This document shows, one piece after another, positions 45,083-53,770 of a DNA stretch of 64,000 nt. This DNA is from Nitrososphaerota archaeon (GTDB taxonomy: Archaea; Thermoproteota; Nitrososphaeria; Nitrososphaerales; CADDZS01), in contig JABDCJ010000008.1 in NCBI GenBank assembly GCA_013288145.1, positions 4,847-68,846 on the forward strand, read 5' to 3'. Position 1 is the stretch's first letter; the number at the start of each line of letters is the position of its first letter. The translations under genes and the position numbers were made by a program. Below the pieces are notes generated by a model that had not been told where the DNA came from, ran no database searches, and saw nothing but the letters and a program-made list of their open reading frames with translations.

Positions 45083-47104
45083 TTAGAGCAGATTTCTTGG
45101 ACACGACTTTGTCCAGCGTCTGCTGAAGTGAGGCATGTCATTCAATTTTACGTTGAGGTCCACGATAATATGGAAAGAGTCTATCTTGCTCTCAGTCACA
45201 ACTTTGCCTTCTGCTTCGACCTTCATTCCTTTCCTTTCGATTACCGTAAGGTCACTGGCCTTGACGATTACATCTCCAAAGTCAACTAGCGAAGCCCGTC
45301 CGTCCATTGTCCACTCGTTCATGTAAGTGCCGATATTTTCAGATAGCACAATGCGGATGCCGGAGCCGGCCTTAACGCCAACAGTTCTTCCGTAAACATC
45401 GTTAATCAGATCCCACCGCGAACCTGTTTCGTTCGCACGGACTGTCATCGGATATCCCGAAGCAGCTTGGAACTCCGGCTTTGGGAGTTTCTCATCCTGA
45501 GCTGGTAAGGCTAGAAGTACTAGTCTTGATAGATGGGTTGCGTCTCTGAAAATAGAATTAGTCGCATGATGTGGCGAAGGCCAAATGTCAGGCCAATCTG
45601 AGCCTGAGATTGCCAGACGTATCTTGTGGCCCTTCTCGAATATCCAAGAAGTCGCATCAAGTTGAATTTCGAGTTCATACGTTGTTCCGGGTATTAGCGC
45701 CTCCGGTTTCTCAAATGAATTTCTCCTTGTCGCATTCAATATTCCCTTTGACACGAGTACTGAGGTACCATCCGGTGCGATGTCACATAGCCGTGGAACG
45801 AAGAAAGCTACATCTGAAGTAGATGAAGCATAAATGACTGCCTGGGGGAAACCAAGGATCTCCACTTCTTCCTGCAATGGTTCGGTGTCATAGACAACGG
45901 AAAGTGCGTCATCAGTCCTTTGGTCGTCCGGCATGACGAACGGACGCCCCCCATACCATGGGCCCCCTGCCATTCCCACAGCCGGAGTATATTCAAATAA
46001 ATCCTGATCTGCCGTCTGTTCACCGCTGGGGTCGCGAGAAAGTTTTTGGCATTCCCTAAGAAAGAGCGTCAAGGACTGGGTTCTTGTCGGAGGCCATTGA
46101 CTCTCGTATCGCCAGAATCCCCTTGTTTCCTTTCTTACTCTGTCGGGGCGCGAAAATTGTTGAACGTATATTGTCACAGGAGGTTCGGCCATTACTCCAG
46201 TCTGCTCGCCGTTCAGCCAGTATGCAAACCATCTGACGAGCTCCCAGGCAAAATCAATGTTGGGACCGGGGATTGCTATGTCAGGCGTCTGATGCGGCCA
46301 CGGTCCCATCAAAAGCTTCTTGGGCACCTTCAAGTTGGCGTAAAGTCGGACCATTGAATTTACGAAATGATCCATCCACCCGCCAATAACGAATGTTGGG
46401 CATACTATCTGTTCGTATCTTCGACCGACGCACTCTTTCCAATACGGACTATCAACTTGTTTATCGAGCCACTCTAGGATGTATGGGGTGTTTTTTTCCA
46501 GATGTTCCTCCCAAATCTTAAGCCAATCTTCGCCTGAGTATTCCGGATACGGCGGAAGAGCATTCATCCCGATCATCTGGCAGGGATAGGTTCCGGTGCT
46601 AAGCAGTCCGCGCTTTGCTCCGCCCCGATACTGATCTCCATCAGAATATCTGTCATCTGTCGCGTACATCGGAGCGATGGCTTTCAGCGAGGGCGGTTGA
46701 GTTAGGGCGACTTGAATTGAGGTATACCCTCCGTAAGAGATGCCCCACATTCCCAGTTTTCCGTTGCTCCAGCTTTGCTTGGCAAGCCACTCGATAGCGT
46801 CGTACCCGTCCTGATGCTCAATTGGGGGATACTCATCAATGACGAATCCCTCTGAAGCGCCGGTCCCCCTGATGTCAAGCCTTACACCAGCTATTCCTCT
46901 CTGAGCAAAGTAATGATGAATCGCGTGCCCCGGGGTTGTCCGATCATCTTTGCGATAAGGTATGTATTCAAGAACCGCAGGGAATTTCCCTTCGACATCC
47001 GGCAAGAAAATATCCGCCGCAAGACGCGTTCCATCTCGCATAGGGATCATGACATTCTTTTGGGTCTTCACTCTATAGCGCGGTCTAAGAGAATTCGGGT
47101 ACAT
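45083..47104 (-). CDS. CocE/NonD family (peptidase S15-like) hydrolase, copy 4
   Basis: A 673-residue product from ATG 47104. A longer frame starts at GTG 47131, but that codon overlaps the TATA box (47131-47137), so it cannot be in a leaderless transcript. The triad is Ser123 (GISYGG), Asp245 (GGWMD) and His271 (GPWPH). A PepX_C domain is followed by an extra C-terminal region of about 120 residues (from GYPMTVRANETGSRWDLINDVYGR) not found in copies 1-3. It faces the proline iminopeptidase gene across a 115-bp divergent promoter region, a natural pairing for Pro-containing peptides. Confidence 0.85.
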   Translation of the reverse strand: MYPNSLRPRYRVKTQKNVMIPMRDGTRLAADIFLPDVEGKFPAVLEYIPYRKDDRTTPGHAIHHYFAQRGIAGVRLDIRGTGASEGFVIDEYPPIEHQDGYDAIEWLAKQSWSNGKLGMWGISYGGYTSIQVALTQPPSLKAIAPMYATDDRYSDGDQYRGGAKRGLLSTGTYPCQMIGMNALPPYPEYSGEDWLKIWEEHLEKNTPYILEWLDKQVDSPYWKECVGRRYEQIVCPTFVIGGWMDHFVNSMVRLYANLKVPKKLLMGPWPHQTPDIAIPGPNIDFAWELVRWFAYWLNGEQTGVMAEPPVTIYVQQFSRPDRVRKETRGFWRYESQWPPTRTQSLTLFLRECQKLSRDPSGEQTADQDLFEYTPAVGMAGGPWYGGRPFVMPDDQRTDDALSVVYDTEPLQEEVEILGFPQAVIYASSTSDVAFFVPRLCDIAPDGTSVLVSKGILNATRRNSFEKPEALIPGTTYELEIQLDATSWIFEKGHKIRLAISGSDWPDIWPSPHHATNSIFRDATHLSRLVLLALPAQDEKLPKPEFQAASGYPMTVRANETGSRWDLINDVYGRTVGVKAGSGIRIVLSENIGTYMNEWTMDGRASLVDFGDVIVKASDLTVIERKGMKVEAEGKVVTESKIDSFHIIVDLNVKLNDMPHFSRRWTKSCPRNLL

Positions 47105-47130
47105 CAAGAAAGCAGAGCCACTTGTTTTCA

Positions 47131-47137
47131 CTTATAG
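47131..47137 (-). promoter_or_regulatory. TATA box for CocE-like copy 4
   Basis: On the complement strand it reads ctataag, about 28 nt before the TTG/ATG pair at 47107-47102. It fixes the start well inside the longest open frame. Confidence 0.55.
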
Positions 47138-47188
47138 ATTTTGACAGCTCTATTGCGCTTCAAAACGCAGGTAATTACCTGAGCAAAG

Positions 47189-47196
47189 CTTATAGT
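47189..47196 (+). promoter_or_regulatory. TATA box for the proline iminopeptidase gene
   Basis: cttatagt is centred 26-27 nt upstream of ATG 47220, predicting a leaderless message. Confidence 0.65.
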
Positions 47197-47219
47197 AAAA
47201 TCTCTGTTGGGGTCACTGA

Positions 47220-48101
47220 ATGATGAACTTCAAGGACGGGTACTCTACTATCAATGACGTCCCAATCTACTACAAGTATTTTGAATCCAAGGGCGCTTCA
47301 AAGACTCTAGTTGTACTCCATGGAGGCCCCGGAGCAACACATGACATGGATCTACCCTTGGCGGAACTTTCTGATCGTGGTATTTCCGTATTTTTCTACG
47401 ATCAGTATGGTTGTGGAAAGTCTGGCGAGACTCCTGATTACCCGTCAAGGTTCACGACCGAATATTACATGGACGAGTTGGAACAGTTAAGGAGGAGTGT
47501 ACTCGAAGGAAGGAAAATCTACGTGATGGGCCACTCGTGGGGAGGAATGCTCGGGTTAGCTTATGCTACAAAACATCAAGATCAAATGCACGCCCTAATT
47601 TCAACTGGAGGCATCTCCAGCGTTCCGTTCTACACAAACGAGGTCAACACGTGGATTGAAGCACTTCCCGATGAGCTAAAGCAAGCTATTCACAAATACG
47701 AAAGACTCGGCGATTACAGCAATCCGGAATATCTAAAGGCAGTTGATTATTTCTATCATGAGCACCTCCTCAGACTCAAAGATTGGCCACCGGAAATGTA
47801 CATCGGGATGAAATCCATTGACGAAAGGAAGGTGTACAAAACCTGGTGGGGGCCGAATGAATTCAGGGCGACCGGTAAGCTAAAGGACTGGGACATTACC
47901 TCCGAGATCGAAGTCATACGGATTCCAACCCTTGTAACCACTAGCACATACGACGAGGTATCTCCAAATGTTGCGAAATTGATCCAAAAACACATTCCAG
48001 GTTCGAGACTAGTGCAGTTTCAAAATAGCTCCCACTGTCCGATGTGGGAGGAGCGGGAAGAGTATCTCAAAACCTTAGAGACGTTCATAAAAGAGAATTA
48101 G
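47220..48101 (+). CDS. pip: Proline iminopeptidase (peptidase S33)
   Basis: A 293-residue alpha/beta hydrolase starting at ATG-ATG. It has the PIP-specific oxyanion motif LHGGPGATHDM (residues 33-43), the nucleophile Ser106 in GHSWGG, an acid in TSTYDEVSP, and His272 in SSHCPMWEE. The length and motifs match archaeal tricorn-interacting factor F1-type enzymes, which release N-terminal Pro and other residues from short peptides in the cytosol. It is divergent from CocE-like copy 4. It gives the cell a route to finish peptides delivered by the importers. Confidence 0.9.
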   Translation: MMNFKDGYSTINDVPIYYKYFESKGASKTLVVLHGGPGATHDMDLPLAELSDRGISVFFYDQYGCGKSGETPDYPSRFTTEYYMDELEQLRRSVLEGRKIYVMGHSWGGMLGLAYATKHQDQMHALISTGGISSVPFYTNEVNTWIEALPDELKQAIHKYERLGDYSNPEYLKAVDYFYHEHLLRLKDWPPEMYIGMKSIDERKVYKTWWGPNEFRATGKLKDWDITSEIEVIRIPTLVTTSTYDEVSPNVAKLIQKHIPGSRLVQFQNSSHCPMWEEREEYLKTLETFIKEN

Positions 48102-48481
48102 AGAGCAATCAGACCCATCCGAAAATCACCTAGATTTTGTTTCGAATTGCGGTTTTATTCAGGTTTAGCTGTGGATTCTTTCGACCGCTTTCACTTTGCG
48201 AATATACCCGTTTATGGAATGTTTGAATCGGCAAAATAATCGAAAGGATAAATAAGACACTTTCGAAGTGGAGTTTTAGGAAAAATCATTCGGGATTTTT
48301 TGAGGACTGTCATTGTCATTTTCGTTATTTCCAAATAATGGTGATCTCGGACAAACTTCTTACTTATCCGAGGATTCAGATCTACTCAAAATGTGAGAGA
48401 AGTGAGCGTCTAAAATATCCGAACGACTGTTATCTCACGAAAACTTGCTAAAGAAACAATTTCCTGAATAGTGAATCAAGT
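48102..48481. other. Long leader/intergenic region upstream of importer 3
   Basis: About 380 bases. It holds a TATA-like gataaata (48247-48254), a short dyad cactt-tcg-aagtg (48258-48270) at the predicted start site, and a 12-codon frame at 48300-48338. That frame encodes RTVIVIFVI, similar to the membrane-anchor start of the binding proteins. A hairpin ctcgga/tccgag follows (48346-48351 with 48367-48372). The importer's first ATG-like codon is 180 nt further on. It may be a regulatory leader or the remnant of a lost binding-protein gene. Confidence 0.4.
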
Positions 48482-49492
48482 TTGGGTCTGGTCACCTACA
48501 TAGTTAGGCGGCTTCTATTAATCATCCCGATCCTTCTCGGTACTACTTTCATTACTTTCATCATTTCAAGGGTAACTGTTCCTAATCCTGCTAGAGCTTG
48601 GGCAGGTCCCCACGCGTCAGCCGCAGCCGTAGCTGCTCTAGTTGCTCGATATCATCTGAAAGATCCCATTTACGTTCAGTACGTCTATTACCTGAGAGAT
48701 CTAATTACAGGCAACTGGGGTCTTTCTCCGACATCAGGAAGACCGGTTCTGTACGATCTTCAGTTGTTCTTTCCAGCCACTGCTGAGCTTGCGATCGCGG
48801 CTGTCATCGTCACCATTATCGTTGGTATTCCGCTGGGGATTGTTGCCGCCATGCACCAGAACAAGAAACTCGATCACACTATCAGACTCGTATACTTGGC
48901 TGGATTCTCCTCGCCGCCTTTCTTTGTTGCACTTCTGTTTCTCTTTGTGTTCAGCTATTACTTCAATGTCTTTCCGACGAACGGGCAACTTTCAACAAAT
49001 CTTGTGCCTCCGACCAGAATTACAGGATTGTACATTGTCGACAGTTTGCTGACCGGCAACTGGATCGATCTAAGGGACGCTTTATGGCACATCATTATGC
49101 CGGCGTTAGCTCTGGCACTGACATATTTCGGGATAGTGACCAGAATTATGCGATCATCCATGCTCGAGGTCTTCCGCAAGGATTTCATAAGAGCATCCTT
49201 CGCAAAGGGACTGGGTTCAAGGGCGGTCGTTTACAAACATGCAGTTCGTAACGCTATGATTCCAACGACGACTGTTCTGGGACTTCTACTCGGATCCTTG
49301 CTGGGCGGGACGATTGTCATTGAAACCATCTTTGTTTGGCCTGGAATTGGATACTATGCAACGCAATCTATCGAGAGTCTGGACTTCCCGTCTGTGATGG
49401 GGATTACTGTTTTGTTTACTCTGGGAGTTGTCTTTGCGAATTTAGTTGCAGACCTACTTTACGGAATAATCGATCCACGAATCAAAGTCTGA
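48482..49492 (+). CDS. Peptide ABC transporter permease, DppB type (importer 3)
   Basis: A 336-residue membrane protein with a TTG start. It has the N-terminal helix YIVRRLLLIIPILLGTTFITFIIS, an extracytoplasmic loop, and the EAA loop IRASFAKGLGSRAVVYKHAVRN. The C-terminal tail is DLLYGIIDPRIKV. It is the first gene of a four-gene operon (48482-52672) that has no binding-protein gene, unlike importers 1 and 2. Confidence 0.92.
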   Translation: MGLVTYIVRRLLLIIPILLGTTFITFIISRVTVPNPARAWAGPHASAAAVAALVARYHLKDPIYVQYVYYLRDLITGNWGLSPTSGRPVLYDLQLFFPATAELAIAAVIVTIIVGIPLGIVAAMHQNKKLDHTIRLVYLAGFSSPPFFVALLFLFVFSYYFNVFPTNGQLSTNLVPPTRITGLYIVDSLLTGNWIDLRDALWHIIMPALALALTYFGIVTRIMRSSMLEVFRKDFIRASFAKGLGSRAVVYKHAVRNAMIPTTTVLGLLLGSLLGGTIVIETIFVWPGIGYYATQSIESLDFPSVMGITVLFTLGVVFANLVADLLYGIIDPRIKV

Positions 49493-49506
49493 GAGAATAA
49501 AATAAC

Positions 49507-50442
49507 TTGCAAGTAGAAATTCCAGAGAAGAAAAATGAAGAGCCATCTACTAAGCGTACGAGGAGAGTACCTTTTCTTGACACACAGGAGCTTAGGATAT
49601 CCTGGAGGATATTCAGATCAAGCTACATTACTCTGATCGGGGCCATAATTTCAATAGTTTTCATTATACTCGCATTGGCGGTCTGGCTGTCCAGTAACAA
49701 AATTCTCCCATTCGATCCTTATGCAATCTCGCCTTCGACCATTCTGCAGGCGCCTTCACTGCACCATTTGCTCGGAACAGACGATCTTGGAAGGGATATT
49801 CTTACGAGAATTCTTGCCGCTGCCCCAATTGACGCCGAGGTAGCATTCTCTGTTGTGGGGTCGGCCGTTATTCTGGGTTTGCTTATTGGTGGATTAGCGG
49901 GTTTCGTAGGAGGTTACGTTGAGGAAGTGATCATGCGCGTTACCGACATTTTCCTAGCTTTTCCGGGGCTTGTTCTCGCTCTTGCTATTGTTGCGTCGCT
50001 AGGCCCGAGCATCACAAACACTATTCTCGCACTTGCACCTGTGTGGTGGCCGAGTTATACTAGGTTGGCGCGCGGTGAAACGCTCTCGATAAAATCACAG
50101 CAATTTGTGGAGGCTTCGACCGCTGCCGGTCAAAAGAACAGGCACATTATCCTCAGACACATTATTCCCAATATTCTGCCGACACTGCTTGTTTATGCTA
50201 CCTTGGATATTGGTAACGTAATCCTCGTATTCTCGGTTTTAAGTTTCATCGGACTCGGTGCTCAGCCGCCGATCCCGGAATGGGGTCTGCTATCAGCGCA
50301 GGGCGAACAGTATCTTAGAAGCGCGCCGTGGTATCCAATCGCACCAGCGCTTACGATTCTTATCGTTGCGATCGGTTTCAGTCTTTTTGGTGACGGGTTG
50401 AGAGACGCTCTAGATCCAAAGGTCAGGGGCTTGTTCAGCTAG
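49507..50442 (+). CDS. Peptide ABC transporter permease, DppC type (importer 3)
   Basis: A 311-residue product starting at TTG 14 bp after dppB. A charged cytosolic N-terminus is followed by six helices. It contains HHLLGTDDLGRDILTRILA and the EAA loop ASTAAGQKNRHIILRHIIPN, and ends in FGDGLRDALDPKVRG. It is most like the DppC of importer 2 (shared RLARGE and LLVYATLDIG blocks), suggesting that importers 2 and 3 arose by duplication. Confidence 0.92.
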   Translation: MQVEIPEKKNEEPSTKRTRRVPFLDTQELRISWRIFRSSYITLIGAIISIVFIILALAVWLSSNKILPFDPYAISPSTILQAPSLHHLLGTDDLGRDILTRILAAAPIDAEVAFSVVGSAVILGLLIGGLAGFVGGYVEEVIMRVTDIFLAFPGLVLALAIVASLGPSITNTILALAPVWWPSYTRLARGETLSIKSQQFVEASTAAGQKNRHIILRHIIPNILPTLLVYATLDIGNVILVFSVLSFIGLGAQPPIPEWGLLSAQGEQYLRSAPWYPIAPALTILIVAIGFSLFGDGLRDALDPKVRGLFS

Positions 50443-50445
50443 ATT

Positions 50446-51600
50446 ATGAGCGACGAAAAACTGGAGATCTTAGAGCAGGGAGATCTTTCAGATGAAAAAT
50501 CTGTCCTTAGAATACGAAATCTTGTCGTAAAATACAAGACTTTTCAGCGAGATGTTATTGCACTCACTAATGTTAGTCTGGACGTGCCCCGCTCAACAAT
50601 AATCGCAATAGTTGGAGAGTCTGGTTGCGGTAAGAGTACGCTCGGATATTCGATCATTGGGCTTCTGCCCAGGCCTCCGGCCGAAATTGGCGGCGGCGAA
50701 ATACTCTTTCAGAATAAAGACATCCTGAAGCTTGACGAGCCCCAAATCGTCGAATTGCGGGGCACCGGAATATCCATGATTTTTCAAGAGCCGATGACTT
50801 CACTTGATCCTGTTTACTCGGTTGGACAACAGCTAAACGAAGCCATTGACGTCCGAGAAAAGAGGAAAAAGCGCAGAGCTGGCTTTCACGCGCAGGTAGA
50901 TACTAGTTCGCTCAATCCCAGTTACGCGCCCCCCGGTTTGGGACAGAGAATGGCTGGATCTGGAGTTTCCTCAATCGGTAGAAGAAACAAAAAGTATTCG
51001 GAGGAGGCCATTGACGCGCTGAAAAGAGTACACATCAGCGACCCTGAAAGAGTGATTGACAAGTATCCCCACGAGCTCAGCGGCGGGATGGCGCAGCGAG
51101 TTATGATTGCAATGGCCCTAATTGAAAAGCCCGCGATTGTGATCGCGGACGAACCAACATCCGCCCTGGACGTCACAACGCAAGCCCAGGTGCTTTTTCT
51201 CATGCGCGAACTGAGGGAAGAAATTGGGACTTCAATACTTTTCATCACGCACGATCTTGCTGTCGCGGCGCAGATTGCAGATCAAGTCGTAGTGATGTAT
51301 GCAGGCGAAATAGTAGAGCAGGCAAGCGTCGAAGATATGTTTCATTCGAGTCTCCATCCCTATACCGAAGGTCTGCTAAAGTCCTTCTCCCACGGATACA
51401 AAGACGAGGGCAAAATTGAAGCTATAAGCGGAGACGTACCGAATCTAAAGTATCTCCCCAGTGGCTGTAGATTCCACCCGCGTTGCAAGTACGCGTTCGC
51501 AAGGTGCTCGGTAGAACATCCAAGTCTTGACGAGGTATTGCCCGGACACAAGGTTGCGTGTTTTTTGAGATCTCCGAGTTCCTCCAATCAATCGAACTGA
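50446..51600 (+). CDS. Peptide ABC transporter ATPase, DppD type (importer 3), with helical-domain insertion
   Basis: A 384-residue product starting at ATG, 3 bp after dppC. Walker A is GESGCGKS (about 57-64), the Q-loop FQEP is near 113, the signature is LSGGMAQR (211-218) and Walker B is [13 protein letters not shown]. The C-terminal Cys cluster [15 protein letters not shown] is present. Residues about 138-182 are a polar, Arg/Lys/Ser-rich insertion not found in importer 1's DppD but matched in position by importer 2's. This accounts for its longer length than the usual 330-345 residues. Confidence 0.9.
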   Translation: MSDEKLEILEQGDLSDEKSVLRIRNLVVKYKTFQRDVIALTNVSLDVPRSTIIAIVGESGCGKSTLGYSIIGLLPRPPAEIGGGEILFQNKDILKLDEPQIVELRGTGISMIFQEPMTSLDPVYSVGQQLNEAIDVREKRKKRRAGFHAQVDTSSLNPSYAPPGLGQRMAGSGVSSIGRRNKKYSEEAIDALKRVHISDPERVIDKYPHELSGGMAQRVMIAMALIEKPAIVIADEPTSALDVTTQAQVLFLMRELREEIGTSILFITHDLAVAAQIADQVVVMYAGEIVEQASVEDMFHSSLHPYTEGLLKSFSHGYKDEGKIEAISGDVPNLKYLPSGCRFHPRCKYAFARCSVEHPSLDEVLPGHKVACFLRSPSSSNQSN

Positions 51601-51622
51601 GACATTCGGAGCAAGAGTATTC

Positions 51623-52672
51623 GTGATCGAAAGTTTGGACGGTCATATCGTAGAAGCTAGGGACTTGAAAAAATATTTCGACGTCCGCTCCGGTATTACG
51701 GACCGAGTAATGGGTCGGGAGAAACTTTGGGTGAAAGCCGTCGACGGCGTTTCTTTCTATGTTGGCAAAAACGAGACTCTTGGTCTGGTTGGCGAGTCAG
51801 GATCCGGCAAGACGACGCTGGGTCGAACTGTGCTGATGCTCCAAAAGCCTACTGAAGGCAGCGTCTACTTTGACGGAAAAGACATCACGAAGCTGAAAGG
51901 TGAGCAGCTCCGCAAGATCAGGAAGGACATGCAGATCGTCTTTCAAAATCCAATGTCCTCCCTCGACCCAAGGCAGCGTCTGAAAGACATTGTACTTGAG
52001 CCTCTGTTTGCGTTTAAGGAATCGTTGACAGTTGCCGAAATCAGATCTCTTCTTGAAGCTGCCCTAAAATCCGTGGGATTGCCAGAAGATAGTTTGATGC
52101 GATTTCCGCACGAATTCAGTGGAGGTCAGCGACAACGCATCGCGATAGCTCGAGCTCTGATAGTGAATCCTCGCTTCATCGTCCTGGATGAACCAACGAG
52201 CGCTCTCGATTCCTCGATACAGACACAGATCCTCAACCTGCTCCGGCGGATCCAGGAGGAGCGGAAGCTGAGTTACCTATTCATCAGCCACAACGTTAAC
52301 GTCGTGAAGTACATGGCCGAACGAATGGCAGTAATGTATGGAGGAAAAATCGTTGAAATCGGCCGGGTCCGAGATGTTTTGGAAACGCCGCTGCATCCAT
52401 ACACTCTGGCCCTCATTTCGTCCGTTCCGGTACCAGATCCGGACAGGAAAATAGCTTCAGAAGGTCAGGTAAAAGGTGAAGTTCCGAGCGCGGTCAGAAT
52501 ACCAAGTGGATGCAGGTTCCACCCGAGATGTCCCTACGCAGAAGAAATCTGCAAGACGACTGAACCAGAGCTATTGGAGATAAAAAGCAGCCACTGGTCG
52601 GCGTGCCATTTCGCAGATAGTTTTCAAGGGAAGGCCCTCACGAAAATAATTGAACAGTCTCCGGGACTGTAA
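51623..52672 (+). CDS. Peptide ABC transporter ATPase, DppF type (importer 3)
   Basis: A 349-residue product starting at GTG 51623. Walker A is GESGSGKT, the signature FSGGQRQR, Walker [13 protein letters not shown], and the Cys cluster [11 protein letters not shown]4-IC and SACHF is present. The usual D-loop/H-loop order is kept, with [20 protein letters not shown]. The stop codon touches the stop of the convergent M55 peptidase gene with no bases between, an unusually tight arrangement. Confidence 0.92.
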   Translation: MIESLDGHIVEARDLKKYFDVRSGITDRVMGREKLWVKAVDGVSFYVGKNETLGLVGESGSGKTTLGRTVLMLQKPTEGSVYFDGKDITKLKGEQLRKIRKDMQIVFQNPMSSLDPRQRLKDIVLEPLFAFKESLTVAEIRSLLEAALKSVGLPEDSLMRFPHEFSGGQRQRIAIARALIVNPRFIVLDEPTSALDSSIQTQILNLLRRIQEERKLSYLFISHNVNVVKYMAERMAVMYGGKIVEIGRVRDVLETPLHPYTLALISSVPVPDPDRKIASEGQVKGEVPSAVRIPSGCRFHPRCPYAEEICKTTEPELLEIKSSHWSACHFADSFQGKALTKIIEQSPGL

Positions 52673-53521
52673 CTACTCGCCCGCGCTCGATTTCACGCCG
52701 CTCGCGGCGAACACGAGCAGCTGTGTCACACGATAGGCCTCCTCCATCGATTGGGCGCTAAAACGAACACCCCAGCCCCCGACCAGACTTGAACCCGGCA
52801 AGTGAGAGGCAATTTGCGCGTACGCCGAGTTTGTGAAATAGATCTCCGTTTCGACGGGAGTTCTGAGTTTAAGGAGCTCCATTGCGTCACCATCATATTT
52901 CGATACTGCTTCCTTGACTCCTTCCCGGATTTTCTGCAATGATTCGGGCATCGAAGAAGAAATCGCTGAGTAGCGTCCTAGACTTTCTTTCAGCGGAACG
53001 CGTACTGACCAAGGAGTATGCTTTGCAACATCGTCATCAAGCAGAGTCTTGTCCCCTGCAACAAGGATAACAGGAACGCCCTGCTCGCCAAGAGTTGCAG
53101 CGTTCATGTAAAATTCGCTGGACTCCTGACCGTTGTACTTTAGTGTCCGAATGATTCGATCATCAATAGTATGGTCAAAAGTGGAATTAGGCGTTCCGGG
53201 CTTTGCATGATAACCAAGGAACAGAGCGGCGTGACAGCCTTTGCCACCCGCAACCATTGAAATCGAACGCGGATTCCCCCGGACAACGTCAACAAAGCCA
53301 GGCATCCTTTCTGGAATCAGATTTACCTTCGGACCGTGGCTGTCAGCGACGACCACTCTATTAAATCCCGAATTGTGCAGCTCATCGACCATAGCGATGA
53401 CACACTCTGTCATTATCGAGCGAGCTTCGTCATAGAGATGGTCTCCAGGACCCATGTGCTCGTTTGAGGTAATGTGCGGAAGTCCTTCCATATCGACCGA
53501 GACAAATGCTTTCTTTATCAT
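52673..53521 (-). CDS. dppA: M55-family D-aminopeptidase, DppA type
   Basis: A 282-residue product starting at ATG, with a TATA-like element about 27 nt upstream. Metal ligands of Bacillus DppA are conserved with a +2 shift or so: Asp10 and Glu12 in SVDMEG, His62 in ADSHG, His105 in GYHA, and Glu136 in SSEFYMN. Known DppA is a decameric zinc enzyme that releases N-terminal D-residues such as D-Ala-D-Ala and D-Ala-Gly-Gly. In Bacillus subtilis its gene is part of the dipeptide-permease operon. Here it converges directly on importer 3. It implies use of D-amino-acid peptides from bacterial walls. Confidence 0.9.
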   Translation of the reverse strand: MIKKAFVSVDMEGLPHITSNEHMGPGDHLYDEARSIMTECVIAMVDELHNSGFNRVVVADSHGPKVNLIPERMPGFVDVVRGNPRSISMVAGGKGCHAALFLGYHAKPGTPNSTFDHTIDDRIIRTLKYNGQESSEFYMNAATLGEQGVPVILVAGDKTLLDDDVAKHTPWSVRVPLKESLGRYSAISSSMPESLQKIREGVKEAVSKYDGDAMELLKLRTPVETEIYFTNSAYAQIASHLPGSSLVGGWGVRFSAQSMEEAYRVTQLLVFAASGVKSSAGE

Positions 53522-53770
53522 TGATTACTTTCTCTTAGTGGAGCCTAATAGCTCAATTACCACTTTTTCTTCTAAATGACATGACTTCTAAAATCTTTTT
53601 CATTGTTTCCACGGCGTCGAGAATATCCAATAGGAGTGTTGTCCTGTTGTAGACATATTTCATATCTCTCGATTCTCGCACACTCGGCAAATATTGCATC
53701 TCCAGTCCCAGATGTGGTTAATTATCGGGGATCTCGATAGCCAAGGGCAAACACGCACACGAATCGGATC

